A stretch of 64,000 nucleotides of DNA from Anarhynchus alexandrinus (GCA_008711295.1 VUYV01000003.1:6831010-6895009), one strand, 5' to 3'; positions 12,335 through 23,798 are shown, numbered from the stretch's first letter. Translations and numbers: made by a program. Notes: a model not told the origin generated them from the sequence alone.

Positions 12335-12457
12335 TTCATCTCAAACCATGAGCTTTTTCTCGCTTTTACCTTTCCGATTTTCTCCTCCATCCCACCGAGG
12401 GGGGAGTGAGTGAACAGCTGCGTGGTCCTAGTTGCTAGCTGGGGTTAAATCATGACA

Positions 12458-15400
12458 GTTGCTACTATTAATAATGAGAGAAGTATTGTAATCTACAGTC
12501 AGGACTCCAAGTCAGCTTTCACAGAAGTGTAGCAGAGAGTAAGCTTCTAAGAGATTTAACTACTTTTAATAATTAAATAACTGTTTTCAAATGTGGCATT
12601 TTTATATTAGAAGGATAGTATTGTGCTTTGATACACTTTGTTTTTTAATGTTCTCTATTTGCTATATGAATACAAGAAAACAAGGGAGCAGAGAAAGAAA
12701 TCCTTAAGCCTGATTACTATTCACAGATCAAATGGAATATAGTAGAGCTATCCTAAAGTACCTTAAGATTTCTTAAAGCATAATTGTAGTTCCAAACTGG
12801 TTTTACAATAATGTAGCCATAATTTCAATTGAATATCTTGCATCTTATGTCATTATCAGAGGGACTCATGTAAAACCTTTTTAGGGGTAGTATTCATTTA
12901 TGTCATGTTTTTTGTAAGAATTAAAAAAAAATAAATGTAACAGACAATGTTTATCAGAACATTTTAAACACCCAAAACTAGTTGGTCGCTCCTGATATTA
13001 TTTTCCTTTAATATACCATTTCAGTACTTAAAAACTGAGTTCCTCTCAGCTCTAATATTACCATACGTTGTTGATATATAAACTGATTCTACAAAATTAA
13101 TACATTTAAGAATAATTCCTAGACTTCAATATTGAGAAATCAGTGAACACAAGTGACTGAAATCTTTTTTCATAAACTGTTGTGATTGTTTTCAACTTCT
13201 TGAAGGCTTTTCTAAATTATAATTAGGCATGAGGAACTAGCTAAAATCTGTTCTGTGGCTGGAAAGCCAAACTTCCCTCCATCTCACTTTAACTCTAGCT
13301 GAACTGCCACCACCTTTGACATTTCAAATGCATTGAATATTTTATCATTCCATTCCTATGGATATGTTTTCTTTAGGCATAATCCAAAGCAGCAGATCCA
13401 GAAATAGAAGAGTTTTGTTTTATTTTAAAGTTGACTTGCTGTGTCACACTTCATTTGTCATGCCATTCTGTGTCTCGTAAACAACCAAATACAATGATAT
13501 GCTCCATAAAATATGAGTTATGCCTTCAAGACTCTATACAGGTTGTTTCCATTTCTAATGGCAATACATGTACATGTCCCTTTTTATATTCAGCTGATGG
13601 ATCTTTGCTTATCATTTCTGAAAATAAGTAAATGGTGAACAGCAATTAATATTTGTGACATGCATTCTGTCTCTCGTAGAAATATGTAGTAACTTCTCAG
13701 TCTAAATTAATGGATTTTATTGCTTTGTTCATTGTTTTTTGGGGGGTTTTTTGGTGACCAAATTGTAAGTAATTTTAAAACTACCATGATTTTCAGAAGG
13801 TGGGAACTTAGTATTTCTAAAAGGCAAGCTACTTGTGTCACAAACACTTTACTCAAATTTGCTACTTATGATAATCTGGGGCACCTATGTATGATAGACT
13901 ACTTTGGCAGGAAAGCCATCATGCAACAGACTGGTAAATTGAAAAAAAAAATTATCTTTGCAAACAGGTGATCTACAGCACAAATCCTTGTGTTCATGCA
14001 GTCTACTTTCAGGTGCATCAGAAGTCAGTATAATATCATGGTTTCAGAACTGCTGTGGGCTGCCTAGTCTTTATGCTAACAGTATGCAGAATTGGAACCT
14101 ATGAAGGAAGGCTCTTATTGCTTTGAATAAGGAAAAGTACTTTCTTAGGTACCAGAGAAGACAAAACAAGTAAACAGTCTGAACCTAATTCAAAGTTCAT
14201 TGACGTCAATGAATTTCTTTCCCTTATTTAAGTACTATAGATTACATTATTGTCTGACATTCAAGCATAATTATACAAATCTGCTCTATGTACTTGCTGT
14301 CATTTTTATAGATGTTTCATTCACTTAGAAAACAAACAAACCCACAATGTTCTGTTTGCTCTAGTATGCAAGAGATTTGAGTGCTTAAGAAATGTATTTA
14401 CATTCCTGGTTGCCTGTAAGGATGCCATTTGCGTGCAAACTCAGTGAGAGGTATGATAAAGCCAACTTCAGTTGTCAGATCATAAGAAAATATCATTCCT
14501 AAATCCATTTCATCAGCTAATTTAAAACAAAACAGAAAAAAAAACCCCAAAAACTGAGAAAGAAGGAAGGTGAGGATACTAGATTGCAGAATCCTAGAGG
14601 CAAAGTAATATATGAACTGAGCAAAGCCATGGGGAAGATAATTCCAATCAGACAGTTATAATGAGATAAACCAGATGGATATGATCAAAACCAGTTTTAG
14701 ATTTAGGAAATTAAAAAGAAAAAAACCAGAAAATTAGGAAGGTGTTAGAAGTATATAATTTAAAGCCCTTATCATGAAAAAGAACTAGACATAGAAGTAG
14801 CAACATTTGGAGGGTTAAGGAAAGCAATGTTTCCTATAGCTTTATTTCAGCAGTCTATTTGACTCCTCAAGCAGTTTTGTTTTGTTGAGTTTTTGTTTGT
14901 CTAGAACTGCCTTTTTGTTTAAAAGGCAATTAATCTAGAAAATACAGTTCTCAGTCACTACAGGTTGCTAAGGGTTCAGTGTGCATATTTGACTGTTTCC
15001 TTGTCTGAGCTGTGCATATGACAATTTGGCTCTGTGATGAAAAATAGATTTTTTTAAGGGACAGTTGGAAAGGGAAGGCGGAGGAGAGACACTGGATTCT
15101 CTTTCTCTGACACAAACAGAAAATGTAGATAAATAATAAATACAACTTTTGTGATGTTTGAGAATTTTCTACTCATAAGAGATGTTTCCTATGGGTAAGA
15201 AACATTGCGATTCTCACTGTGCATTTCTTGAGCAACAGGTTGAAGACCCTACCTACCATCTCCTAGTGTACCTTATTCATGGTAAATTATAAATTTGCAA
15301 AAGGGGATTCCTTGTAACTGCAACTTGCTAGGTTTTAGACCAGTTTGCTTATTTCAAAACCTGACTTTGAAGTCAAGACATAAATGCATGTAATTTGAAA

Positions 15401-16675
15401 GTTCAGAAGACATCTTCTTGCTCATAACACTCATGTTTGCTCCCTACCATTTCTGACTATGGAGCTGCAGTACAACAGTCTGGATGAAGTTACAGCTTCA
15501 GAAATCTTTCAAACAAATCTAAGGAGATGTAGATAGACCTGAGAGGTCCAATTTCTGCAAAACCATATCCCAGTATCAATACTTCATCTAGCACCACCAT
15601 CCCTCCCTTGGGTATTAGGGCCATCTGAAGGCAGTGAGGTGCCTGCACTTGTTCCTTCTCTTAGCCAGTTGCAGGAGCTCAGGCACAAGAATTAGGCTGT
15701 GTGCAGGAGGCAACTTTTCAATGAATGCCATGGGCAACTTAAACATACACTCTCTGTCTTTCCTGAAGAGAAGGGACTGTGCTGATGGGAGAGAAGTCTT
15801 CTATGTCTGGATTTGATCTACAGGCCACCAGTTGTGCCCCACTGAACACTATGGACTTCCTAAAACAAGCATAGATTATGCAGTGAATATTTCTTTCTTT
15901 GATCTTTAAGGGAAAAAACATGTTGAACTCTTCAGTTTTGCACTATGGGCTTGCAGAGTTTTGTTCTCTTCCAGTTTTATTTGATTGACACTTTTGCTTG
16001 CTATTTATAGGGAAGGAGGGATTTGTTATTTGTTGGGGTTTGTTTTCATGTATTTTTGCAGGGTGTTGTCTAGGCAAATCTCCAACTTCCCAGAAATTGT
16101 CCTGGTAGATCTCTTAACAGAGTGCACCCTTCTTAAATTCAGCAAAAAATGTGTTGGCAGCAATATTATTGCATTTCTGGTAAAAAAGTTATACTGTAGG
16201 TCCCTACTAACAACTTTGGCAATGGATCATTTCATTGAACATTCCATTTATAATTCCAAAAAACTACAGCACAAATTTATTCTCTACTTTTGTTGTTCAA
16301 AAGACTTTGGTATTAACCTTGCAAATTAAAAATTAAAATGGACTATTTTTTTCCTTTTTCTCTGGTTTAATTTCAAATAAAGAAGAGATTTGTATAAAAA
16401 CTGTACATGAAGGTGAATTTATAGAGTGAAATTCATTAAAGTTCATTCCAAATTAACTGTGTGCAATATTGTCACAGAAGTGTAAGGCCAACAAAAGGTG
16501 TTCCAAAAATCAGTTTTAATGGTGTCACAAAAAAGTTAGAATGGTTAAATCTAACAGGAATCTCAGACTACAAACACTCTGGCAGACATAACTTTTTACA
16601 GGTTCAGGATGTCAGTTGGGAACTAATACTACATGGTGTGAACTAAATCTAAGCTTAGAATAATCATTCAAAATG
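12458..16675. other. AT-rich DNA without a recognised gene
   Basis: After the LTR's target duplication (12458-12462) I see no repeat family, exon or RNA gene. Reading frames of up to 114 codons (15985-16329) lack any family resemblance and are rich in residues favoured by AT-rich DNA. Confidence 0.6.
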
Positions 16676-16812
16676 TGCAAACCACTCACCTAAAAGACAC
16701 GCTGAGTCCCCAGGGAAGTTACTTTGGGTGATGACCTGATCCAAAGGAATGGCTTCCAATCACAGACCCACTGCTCAAAGAAGAATCACTCTGCCTCTTG
16801 CAGGCACCCCAT

Positions 16813-16818
16813 TTTATA
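16813..16818 (-). promoter_or_regulatory. TATA box downstream of three CCAAT boxes
   Basis: TATAAA on the reverse strand (TTTATA on the forward strand). It lies about 30 bp from the nearest CCAAT box (16848-16852), with others at 16872-16876 and 16901-16905. CCAAT boxes are usually bound by NF-Y. Transcription would run toward lower coordinates from about 16785. Confidence 0.5.
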
Positions 16819-16870
16819 ACCTGGTCAGGTCTGAACCGTGGTCATCTATTGGTCATGGTCACATAGCTTT

Positions 16871-16928
16871 CATTGGTTGAGGGGTCTCTGAGGTAGGCTC
16901 ATTGGCTGAGGCGGTCTCTAGGGCTTGG
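16871..16928 (-). repeat. Tandem 29-bp repeat carrying CCAAT boxes
   Basis: Two adjacent units, each starting CATTGG-TGAGG-GGTCTCT, at 16871-16899 and 16900-16928. They agree well in their first two thirds. Each holds one CCAAT box on the reverse strand. Such repeats are common in retroviral U3 enhancers. Confidence 0.75.
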
Positions 16929-17060
16929 CTATGTGGGATATGTGGCTGGGGGCAGTTGTCATACATGACCAGCTGCTCATGAGCTTCCCACCAAATGAGC
17001 CACCATGCTTTTGTACTGTGCCATTAGACCCACAGGGGGAAGGAGGGGGTGCTCCTGCCA

Positions 17061-18726
17061 GAAATATTTAAAAAAAAAAATGAATAAAATACTCTGAATG
17101 AAATAATAATTTAGCTGTAGCTAAAGAGTGATTATAAACACAAGATTATTTTGTATATCTTAATGGTCATACTATCCTTCTAGGCAAAAAAAAAATATTA
17201 AGTTTGATAAAACATAATTACCTTATCAGTATGACTGAGTTTATACCAATGTATGTAAAATTATCTGGGCAAAATTCAGGACCTTAGTATGGATATCATT
17301 ACAAGTTAAATCTACAACTAACTTTGCTAAATGAAGATCACTAGTAGCTGCTCATATTAGTTGTTATCTTTAGGTCTTGGGTTAATCTGCATGAGAACAG
17401 AATTGGCTTTGAAAGTGCTAAACTACAGTGATTACTACTTCATCTCAAAAAACAGTTACAAAACACCTGTGCCCTTGGGGTAGGCAAGCAGTCTTAAGTT
17501 GTTGATCAGGAGAAGAGGGTGTCAGTGACCCTCCCCAACACAAATGCATACACATGTATTTGTCTCTTCACTGACCAGCATCTGCTACCCCAAGCTTAGG
17601 TCTGCAAGTTGAAAATGGTAACATTTTTGAAAATTCAACTCAGCTGCCAAAATGATGGAAGAAGATTAGACCCCAGCTAGCTAGAATATTAGTATAAGTC
17701 TCCTTTTATTGCTTTTAAAACTTGTCCCTCATTCCTAGCCTGTCACAGTGGACTAGCCCATCTCATCAAAAATTTCTCTGACATGTACAAAAATCTGTGA
17801 AATGATCTACACTGCTAGAAAAAGTGGCCAAAGCTTGTCTTGCTAGTCTACTGTTTCTGTATAAGTTGCTGTCATTTCACATGCTCGCATTGTCTCTTGC
17901 CTTATGTTTAAATGCTAAATTTTGTGGGACATGGACCTTCCTTTTGCTCTTGGTACATACAGTATCTGATACAATGGCATCTGTAACTGAAACTTGTTAG
18001 CAGTAATGGAAATGTATCTTGTAGGTATATGGAAAGAACAGTTGAAATAGAATATTTATGTATAGGATAACTGTCTCAAGTATTTTCAGAAGAACTAAAG
18101 ATAAGCTATTTATGTCATTAAACAGAGATTAAAGTTGTCACATATGTACCTCTGATTAGGAAAATCACTCTAACTGATTCAATCCTAGCTCAGAGCTTGA
18201 ACGTAATATGTAAGAAAATCACAGAGCTTTTCTTATTTTTATGAAAGTATAAGAAAAATGGTACATTAAGACTTGCTTCTGCTTCAGTCTCAAAAGTTTA
18301 CAAATTATAAGGACACTGGGGTGAGAGCTAGAGTGCATAAAGTGATCTCTGTAGACTTATAAATCTATGACATGCTTCATGGGGGGAAAAAAAGGTATAA
18401 TTCATGTGTGCAAAGACAATTGATGTTAAATCAATTGTCAAGTTTTTACTTAATTATGGGCATAGAAGCTCCTGTATATTAAAAAGCCTGTTTCAACTCT
18501 TGTTTACGTGTATAATGCAACTGAATTTGGTGGACTTGAATTATGATTTATAATAGTGAAATATCATAATACTTTAGAGAGTGTCAGTGGCCCAATTTCT
18601 GGAGCCTTTATTGCATGAATATAGCATGGTTCTTCCATGTGTAGTAAACATTTCCATTAATAGAAGAAAAAATACTGCTTATGCTGTTTCAGTTAACAAA
18701 TTAAACTTACCTGTTCAGTTGTATGC
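17061..18726. other. AT-rich DNA without a recognised gene
   Basis: No exon or repeat family is recognised. It contains a perfect short hairpin at 18415-18439 and several A-rich runs. Confidence 0.6.
18415..18439. repeat. Perfect 10-bp inverted repeat (hairpin)
   Basis: GACAATTGAT and ATCAATTGTC flank a 5-base loop GTTAA. The arms match perfectly. No terminator or miRNA precursor is inferred, because the stem is too short for a pre-miRNA. Confidence 0.8.
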
Positions 18727-19463
18727 TGTCATGGTTTAGGCTGAATCGGCTACTGGGGAAGAGGGGCACCCCAGATGGGACCAACAGATGATTCCCCCTA
18801 CCCCTCTTCAAAGAGAGAGGCAGAGGAGGAAAAAGAGACTTATGAGTTTAGAAGGAACTAAACTACTTCAATGAAATATTAATAATAAAATAAAAAGTAA
18901 ATAGTGAAATATATACAAAACTGTATCAAGCTCCCAGGGTAACAATCACATCACTGGCTGCCACTGGGGTAGTCCCAGACTGGACTCAGTGACAGACGGG
19001 AACTGGATTCCAGATCTGGATTCAGGATTGGGATAAAAGGCAGACAAACAGACAGAGTCCTCCTCAGATGCCAGCCATTGAAGGAAGACACCTGACCCTT
19101 TGATCCCTCAGCTTTTATACTGAGCATAAGGCAGATGGGATGGAATACCCTGTTGGTCAGTTTTGGGTCACCTGTCCTGTCCGCTCCTCCCCACAGGTGG
19201 GACCCCCCTGCGCTTTTCTGCTTCTGACCCTCCAACGGGGCAAATAACAAAGTTATCTGCCCTTGGGTGTTATAGCAATAAGTATAAGCCAGAGCCTCTC
19301 TGTGTATCATACCTGGGCATCAGCTATAAACATAGGTCTTATCACTCTGAGAGAGTGAACAGTTTCTGCACAATATGTTGTTAATTTCAGTAGTTTGAAG
19401 AGGCCCAGCTAAGAAGCAAAGTTACTGAACAAAATTGGTCCTGTTTTACCTCAAACCAGGACA
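18727..19463 (-). mobile_element. Solo LTR of an endogenous retrovirus, family A, reverse
   Basis: On the reverse strand it begins TGTCCTGGTTTGAGG and ends GCCTAAACCATGACA. A perfect 5-bp duplication TATGC flanks it (18722-18726 and 19464-19468). It is 737 bp, the same length as its forward sister at 4813-5549. The TATA box lies at 19113-19118. It contains the ADRTGDPKLTNRVF frame seen also in the sister, but this is non-coding LTR sequence read through, not a gene. There is no internal retroviral sequence, so this is a solo LTR. A 5-bp duplication argues against the 6-bp ERVK type, but I cannot name the family. Confidence 0.92.
19113..19118 (-). promoter_or_regulatory. TATA box of the reverse family A LTR
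   Basis: TATAAA on the reverse strand (TTTATA on the forward strand) in the block CTCAGTATAAAAGCTGAGGG shared with the sister LTR. Confidence 0.65.
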
Positions 19464-21199
19464 TATGCAAAGCTGTCTAGTGAAATACTTGGCATTAAAT
19501 ACTACAGTCCTGTTGTTAACAATCTTATATGTTACATTTGCTAAAATCTGGCCATATATGTGTCATTACTATACAAGTTAAAGAGCTGAGATATCTCATC
19601 TGAGTCTCATAAAGGATAGCATTACTTAAGAGCTAAGTATACCAGTATGAAATGAAGAGAGCATCAATTTATAAGTGCAACCAGAAAAAAGAGAAAATAA
19701 TTTTTACACACTGCTTTATTATAACACCTGGCAACTAACTCTTCTGGCAAAGGATAAAAGGAACATTGGGAAGAATATATGAATATAAGAGCCCCGTGTT
19801 AAAGGCTATATGTAGACTTGTGGCAATGGGTGCAGGAAAAAAAAAAAACCTGGTTTTAGAAAAATACAGCTGGCATTTTTACAGATCTGTTTCTAACTCC
19901 TTGTGCAAAAATCTGACAATAGTGTGAGAAACACCTATAGTAAAATCATACTGAAACCTTCACTATCAGTGTGAAACATCTGAAAAGGAATGGCAATAGG
20001 GGGAAAAAAAGTAATTTCAGCAGAATTTTAGGAAGGTGGAATTGAAAGCCCTTGGAGAGTATAACAATGCTTAAATGATATAGCTTTTATGATGTAAATT
20101 ACCTGATGTGAATGCACTTTTTGTCATTTGGGATTTTTTTTAAGGTATAGAAATGTTATTTCAGCACAGACTATCTGAGAAGAACAAATTTCCTGCTATA
20201 GTTTAGGTTTTTAGTTTGCAGTAGGTAACCTGATTGGGGATATACAAGAGAATGTAAGGCAGAAATTTTTGAGATAAGTCTGAGAACACATTGTCGTTGA
20301 AAATACCATTGGCGGAACGTTCAATGTATCTTTCTAAAATGACAAAGTCACACAAATGTAGTTTGTTTCAAAATCTTTTTTTTTCACCAGTTCCAGATTA
20401 GCCCTTATGTACTACCCTGCCTATCCGTGCTCTGGACGCATTTCTTGCAGCATGAAAACCTGAATTCTTACCATCCATTCCAAAATGGTTAACTAAAATA
20501 GTTTACCATATTTATGAAAGATATTATCTTGTAATTAAAATAAAATGTTACTCCCCTGCTGAAAGGGCTACTAACCGGGTCTATACATTGCATGTGCTTA
20601 CTTATCATTGTGCAATGCAGTTATCAACTTGGGTATATGGACCAACTTCTTGTTGTTTTGTGATATTATTTTTCCGGAGACTTTCTGGGCTCTGATAATG
20701 CTTTTTGTATTTTCCTTCCTTTACTCCAAGCTATGTACTTTTGGGAAGATGATCTATGTTCTGTAATATAGAGATCACAAGGAAAGTTCAGTGTTTGAAG
20801 ATTTCTTTTTGTCCAGAGTCAAGCCAAACAGTTAAAATATTCACAAAATAGAAACAGTAATAAAAGATTCAATTAAGATATGTCAAAAGTTCAGTACCAT
20901 AAAGTTCATTTTTTACAAGGTTTCTGCACATTTTATTGATGAGAAAATATCCAATAATCCTATTTAATAAAATCATTAATATTAACTATTTTATTCACAT
21001 AAACGTTTGACCTGAAAGTGAAGTCAAAATCCATTGGAGTTAAAAAGATAAAAGAATATTTCCTGTAGATCTTGAAATACTGAAAAATTACAGTGTTTCC
21101 ACCAAAGATTTTACTTTTTTCAACACTGTCTGTTTTGATGAAATCTTGAGCATTTTGACCATCTTTTAGTCACCCCTAGTCGTAGGCTTACTCAGTAAA
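19464..21199. other. AT-rich DNA without a recognised gene
   Basis: Starts with the target duplication TATGC of the LTR. No exon, RNA gene or repeat family is recognised. Base composition rises sharply toward GC after about 21230, where the CR1 probably begins. Confidence 0.6.
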
Positions 21200-22857
21200 C
21201 AAGGGGTGCAAACAGATGTCACTAGCAGATACGATGGTTTGCATAGCAGTTTGTGGACTCTGCTTCCACATCTTCTGGGAACTTCTGGGAGCCTCAGGGT
21301 GCCTGCTGGTGCTGCTGGTGTGTACTGGTGCAGCTGCTGGTGCACAGCTCCCAGAGGTCTTTGCTTCTATTAGCAAAGTTGCAGTTTCTAATACTGGCCA
21401 TCAGCTATTGCTGATCAAAGGGTACTTTAACCTTCTGTCTTCAGCTGACTTCTGAAGAGGCAGTGATAAGCCCCATTCAGCTGGTGCTAGGGAGAAACCT
21501 GTGCTGCCTCCCAGCCCAGAGGCCAGCTCCCAGGAGCAGCTAACAGATGCATTATTTTGTGCAGAAGTATGCATGGAAAGGGGTCAGAAACTGCTCCATT
21601 TGGCATAGAAGTGGTGGTGGACCCCAGCAGAGTGCCATCCTCAACACTTACTGGAGCAGCACATAGGAGGTCTGAGCCTAGAGTGAGTCTGGAGAGAGGA
21701 TGCAGCTCCCAGGGCCTGTGAAGGTGGATGGACTGCCCATGCAGATGGCGAGGGTGTCCTTGCCTGTAGGAGGTGGATGAGGGCTGAGAAGCTATAACTA
21801 GGTTAAAGATGATCAGAAGGAGGTGAACTCATTGAGCAGCTCCAGGGAACACGAAAAGGAGATTGATGGGGTCTTCACAGAGGCCCTGCAGAGACTGAAC
21901 CCCCAACTGCAAGAGGAGGGTCAGCTAAAGACTGTGGTCAGTTAGGGGCCAGTGGAGAATGTCTGACACAGCAGGCTGCAGTGGACAGGTAGCAGCTCAG
22001 TAGGGGAAACAGGCAGGGAAGAGGAGGAGGGAGCTGCCCTCTATGCGAAGAAGCAGCTCAGATGCATAGAGCTTTTTGATGGGAAGGATGATGGTCTGGT
22101 GAGCATTTGTGGGTCAGGATCTAAGAAGAGGCCAGTGAGGGCAAAGAGTAGCGGGGGAGATTGTTACAGACTACTGTGTCAGGATGAAGTGTGATAAACC
22201 TCTTTAAATGATTCAAGGAAGTCTTGGGATCACAGATGCTGGTGCTCATGGAAGACTCAAGCCTCCCTGATATCTGCTAGAGGAGCAACATGATGGAATA
22301 TGAGTAGTCAAGGAGATTTCTGGAGGATAACAACCAGAGGTGACACACATCTGGATTTACTGTTCACTGGGAAAGAAATGGTGACTGGTGATGAGGCAAT
22401 GAATGTCAGCCTGGGCTGTAGTAACCATGAAATGGAGGAGTTAAAGATGTTGAGGAAGAAAGGAGAGTCACAGTGTCCAGACCCAGGACTGTTCAGCCTG
22501 GAGAAAAGAAGGTCAGGGGAATCTTATCAATGTGTATAAACAACTGATGTGGAGAGAAAAGAAAACAGAGCCACACTCTTTGCAGTAGTGCCCAGTGACA
22601 GGACAAGATTCAATATCCACAAATTCAAATACAAGAAGTTATATTTAAACATAAGAAAAAACTTCTTCAGGGGTGTCAAATATTGCAATGGGTTTCCCAG
22701 AGAAGTTGTGGAATTTGGATATCCATCCTTGGACATGTTAAAAACACAACTGGACATGGTCCTGGGCAAACTGCTGTAGCTGACCATGCTTTGAGCAGGA
22801 GCATTGGATTAGATGATCTACAGAGGTGTCTTCCAACCTCAGCGATTCTGTGACCTG
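21200..22857 (+). mobile_element. CR1 LINE with retained 5' half and large internal deletions
   Basis: The 5' limit is uncertain; clear CR1 sequence starts by about 21780. One frame reads KEVNSLSSSREHEKEIDGVF (about 21810-21870), the coiled-coil-like segment of CR1 ORF1. From about 22031 comes the ORF2 endonuclease region: LYAKKQLRCIEL, then LVLMEDSSLPDIC (about 22240-22280), where the catalytic GDFNHPDI-type motif is degraded, then DTHLDLLFTGKE and SLGCSNHEMEEL (to about 22445). At about 22483 it jumps to the far C-terminus: [49 protein letters not shown], ending near 22857 in a worn ATTCTGTG tail. The whole reverse transcriptase core, including the YxDD region, is missing. Stops and frame changes make it inactive. 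Confidence 0.87.
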
Positions 22858-23090
22858 GAGAAGGATGTTCCAGTAGGATATAAGGAAAAGCTTTTTCTCC
22901 CTGAGGACAATCAGCAGTGAAGAAGGCTGCTTGAAAAGGTTGTACAATCTCCATTCCTTAACATGCTCAAGATCAGACTTGTTAAAGCCCTGAGAAATTA
23001 GTCTGATCTGATCTTACAGCTGAAGTGCTTTGAGTTTGGTCTAGAGGCCTCCTGAGGTCCCTTCCAACCTGAATTATCCTGTAATTATAA
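22858..23090 (+). mobile_element. Second CR1 3' end, directly abutting the previous one
   Basis: Immediately after the first CR1 tail a new C-terminal stretch begins. It reads approximately SFFSLRTISSEEGCLKRLYN in a broken frame, continues to GAGGTCCCTTCCAACCTGAA, and ends AATTATCCTGTAATTAT, a worn CR1 tail. It is severely 5'-truncated. It is either an independent insertion at the A/T-rich tail of the first or the right part of a copy into which the first inserted. Confidence 0.85.
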
Positions 23091-23798
23091 TGCAGTATAT
23101 TGCAGTTATTATACATCATCAGCTGAATGGCCTGTTGAAAGAGGAGAGATGGGAGTTGGTGGCTGCATATGGACAAGGTTTTAAGCAGTCTTTGCATCAG
23201 CGCTCTTTCCTTTTCCTAGGCTGTGAGATTGATTCTTCATCTGGCTCTCTGCTTATATGGCTTTAGTTTAGCCACCTGAGAAATTAGGATGTCTTAGTGC
23301 TTATTTCCTTGCTTTCTGCTACTAATTTTGTTGTCCACTGAACACAGTAGAGAGTCTGAGAACAGAGAACATTTATGAGAGAAAAAACACAACTTCTCAG
23401 CTGCTGTCTGCAGAGGTCACATATCTGAAACTATTATTCAACCCTACATGAAATCTACCTCTAAGCCTCAGAGTTCTGAGTTAAAAAAATCTAAGGCCAC
23501 ATGCTCTGAATGCTGATTCCATATGAAATGGTCCATCTGGTTTAAATATGTTTGGAAATATTCATGGGTTACTTTTTCACTGACAGGCTCTTTCTAGTGC
23601 TATTAGTCTTCTTTCAGTACCAGGACAGCATCACATAAGCTCTTTATTTCATCCTCAGGTTGTTCCAACAGAAATGGCACAAATGCTGGCAAACCATCAG
23701 TATCGATTTTGTACTGAAGATCTAGCAGCAGTAATCATGGCACCATGATCTGATTACACAGCTGTAAAAAGGATAAGCACATTAGCAAATTAACAGAC

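Larger units (their letters stand above)
11780..12457 (+). mobile_element. Solo LTR of an endogenous retrovirus, family B, forward, with a nested CR1 tail
   Basis: The element starts CATGGTTTCAGCTGGGATAG and ends GGGGTTAAATCATGACA. It is flanked by a perfect 5-bp duplication GTTGC (11775-11779 and 12458-12462). It is about 580 bp without the inserted CR1. Inside are a TATA box (12039-12046) and an ATTAAA polyadenylation-type signal (12226-12231), in the expected U3-R-U5 order. The same family lies reversed at 34338-35660, sharing the start block, GACATCATGCTCAG-TATAAAGCTG, GTCTTCCCAAGTAACCATTA, CTTTCCTGGAGATGGCTGA and the end. There is no internal retroviral region, so this is a solo LTR. The 5-bp duplication fits ERVL-like or gammaretroviral-like integration; assignment to ERVL is my inference from the general look of this bird LTR, not from a database. 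Confidence 0.9.
16676..17060 (-). mobile_element. Probable solo LTR with CCAAT/TATA promoter (reverse strand)
   Basis: This GC-richer island of about 385 bp starts and ends abruptly in AT-rich DNA. On the reverse strand it begins TGGCAGGAGCACC and ends GTGGTTTGCA, so it has TG...CA ends. It carries three CCAAT boxes (seen as ATTGG at 16901, 16872 and 16848) followed by TATAAA (16813-16818), a typical U3 order. Two of the CCAAT boxes lie in a 29-bp imperfect direct repeat (16871-16899 and 16900-16928), like an LTR enhancer repeat. Near the end is a good splice donor, TTTTAG/GTGAGT, at 16690/16689. I see no exact target duplication and no second copy in this window, so a host promoter with first exon remains possible. 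Confidence 0.5.

Noticed and set aside
4813..19463. A full-length provirus with the two family A LTRs as its ends
   Set aside because: The LTRs are in opposite orientation, and the interval holds no gag, pol or env-like sequence, so they are independent solo LTRs.
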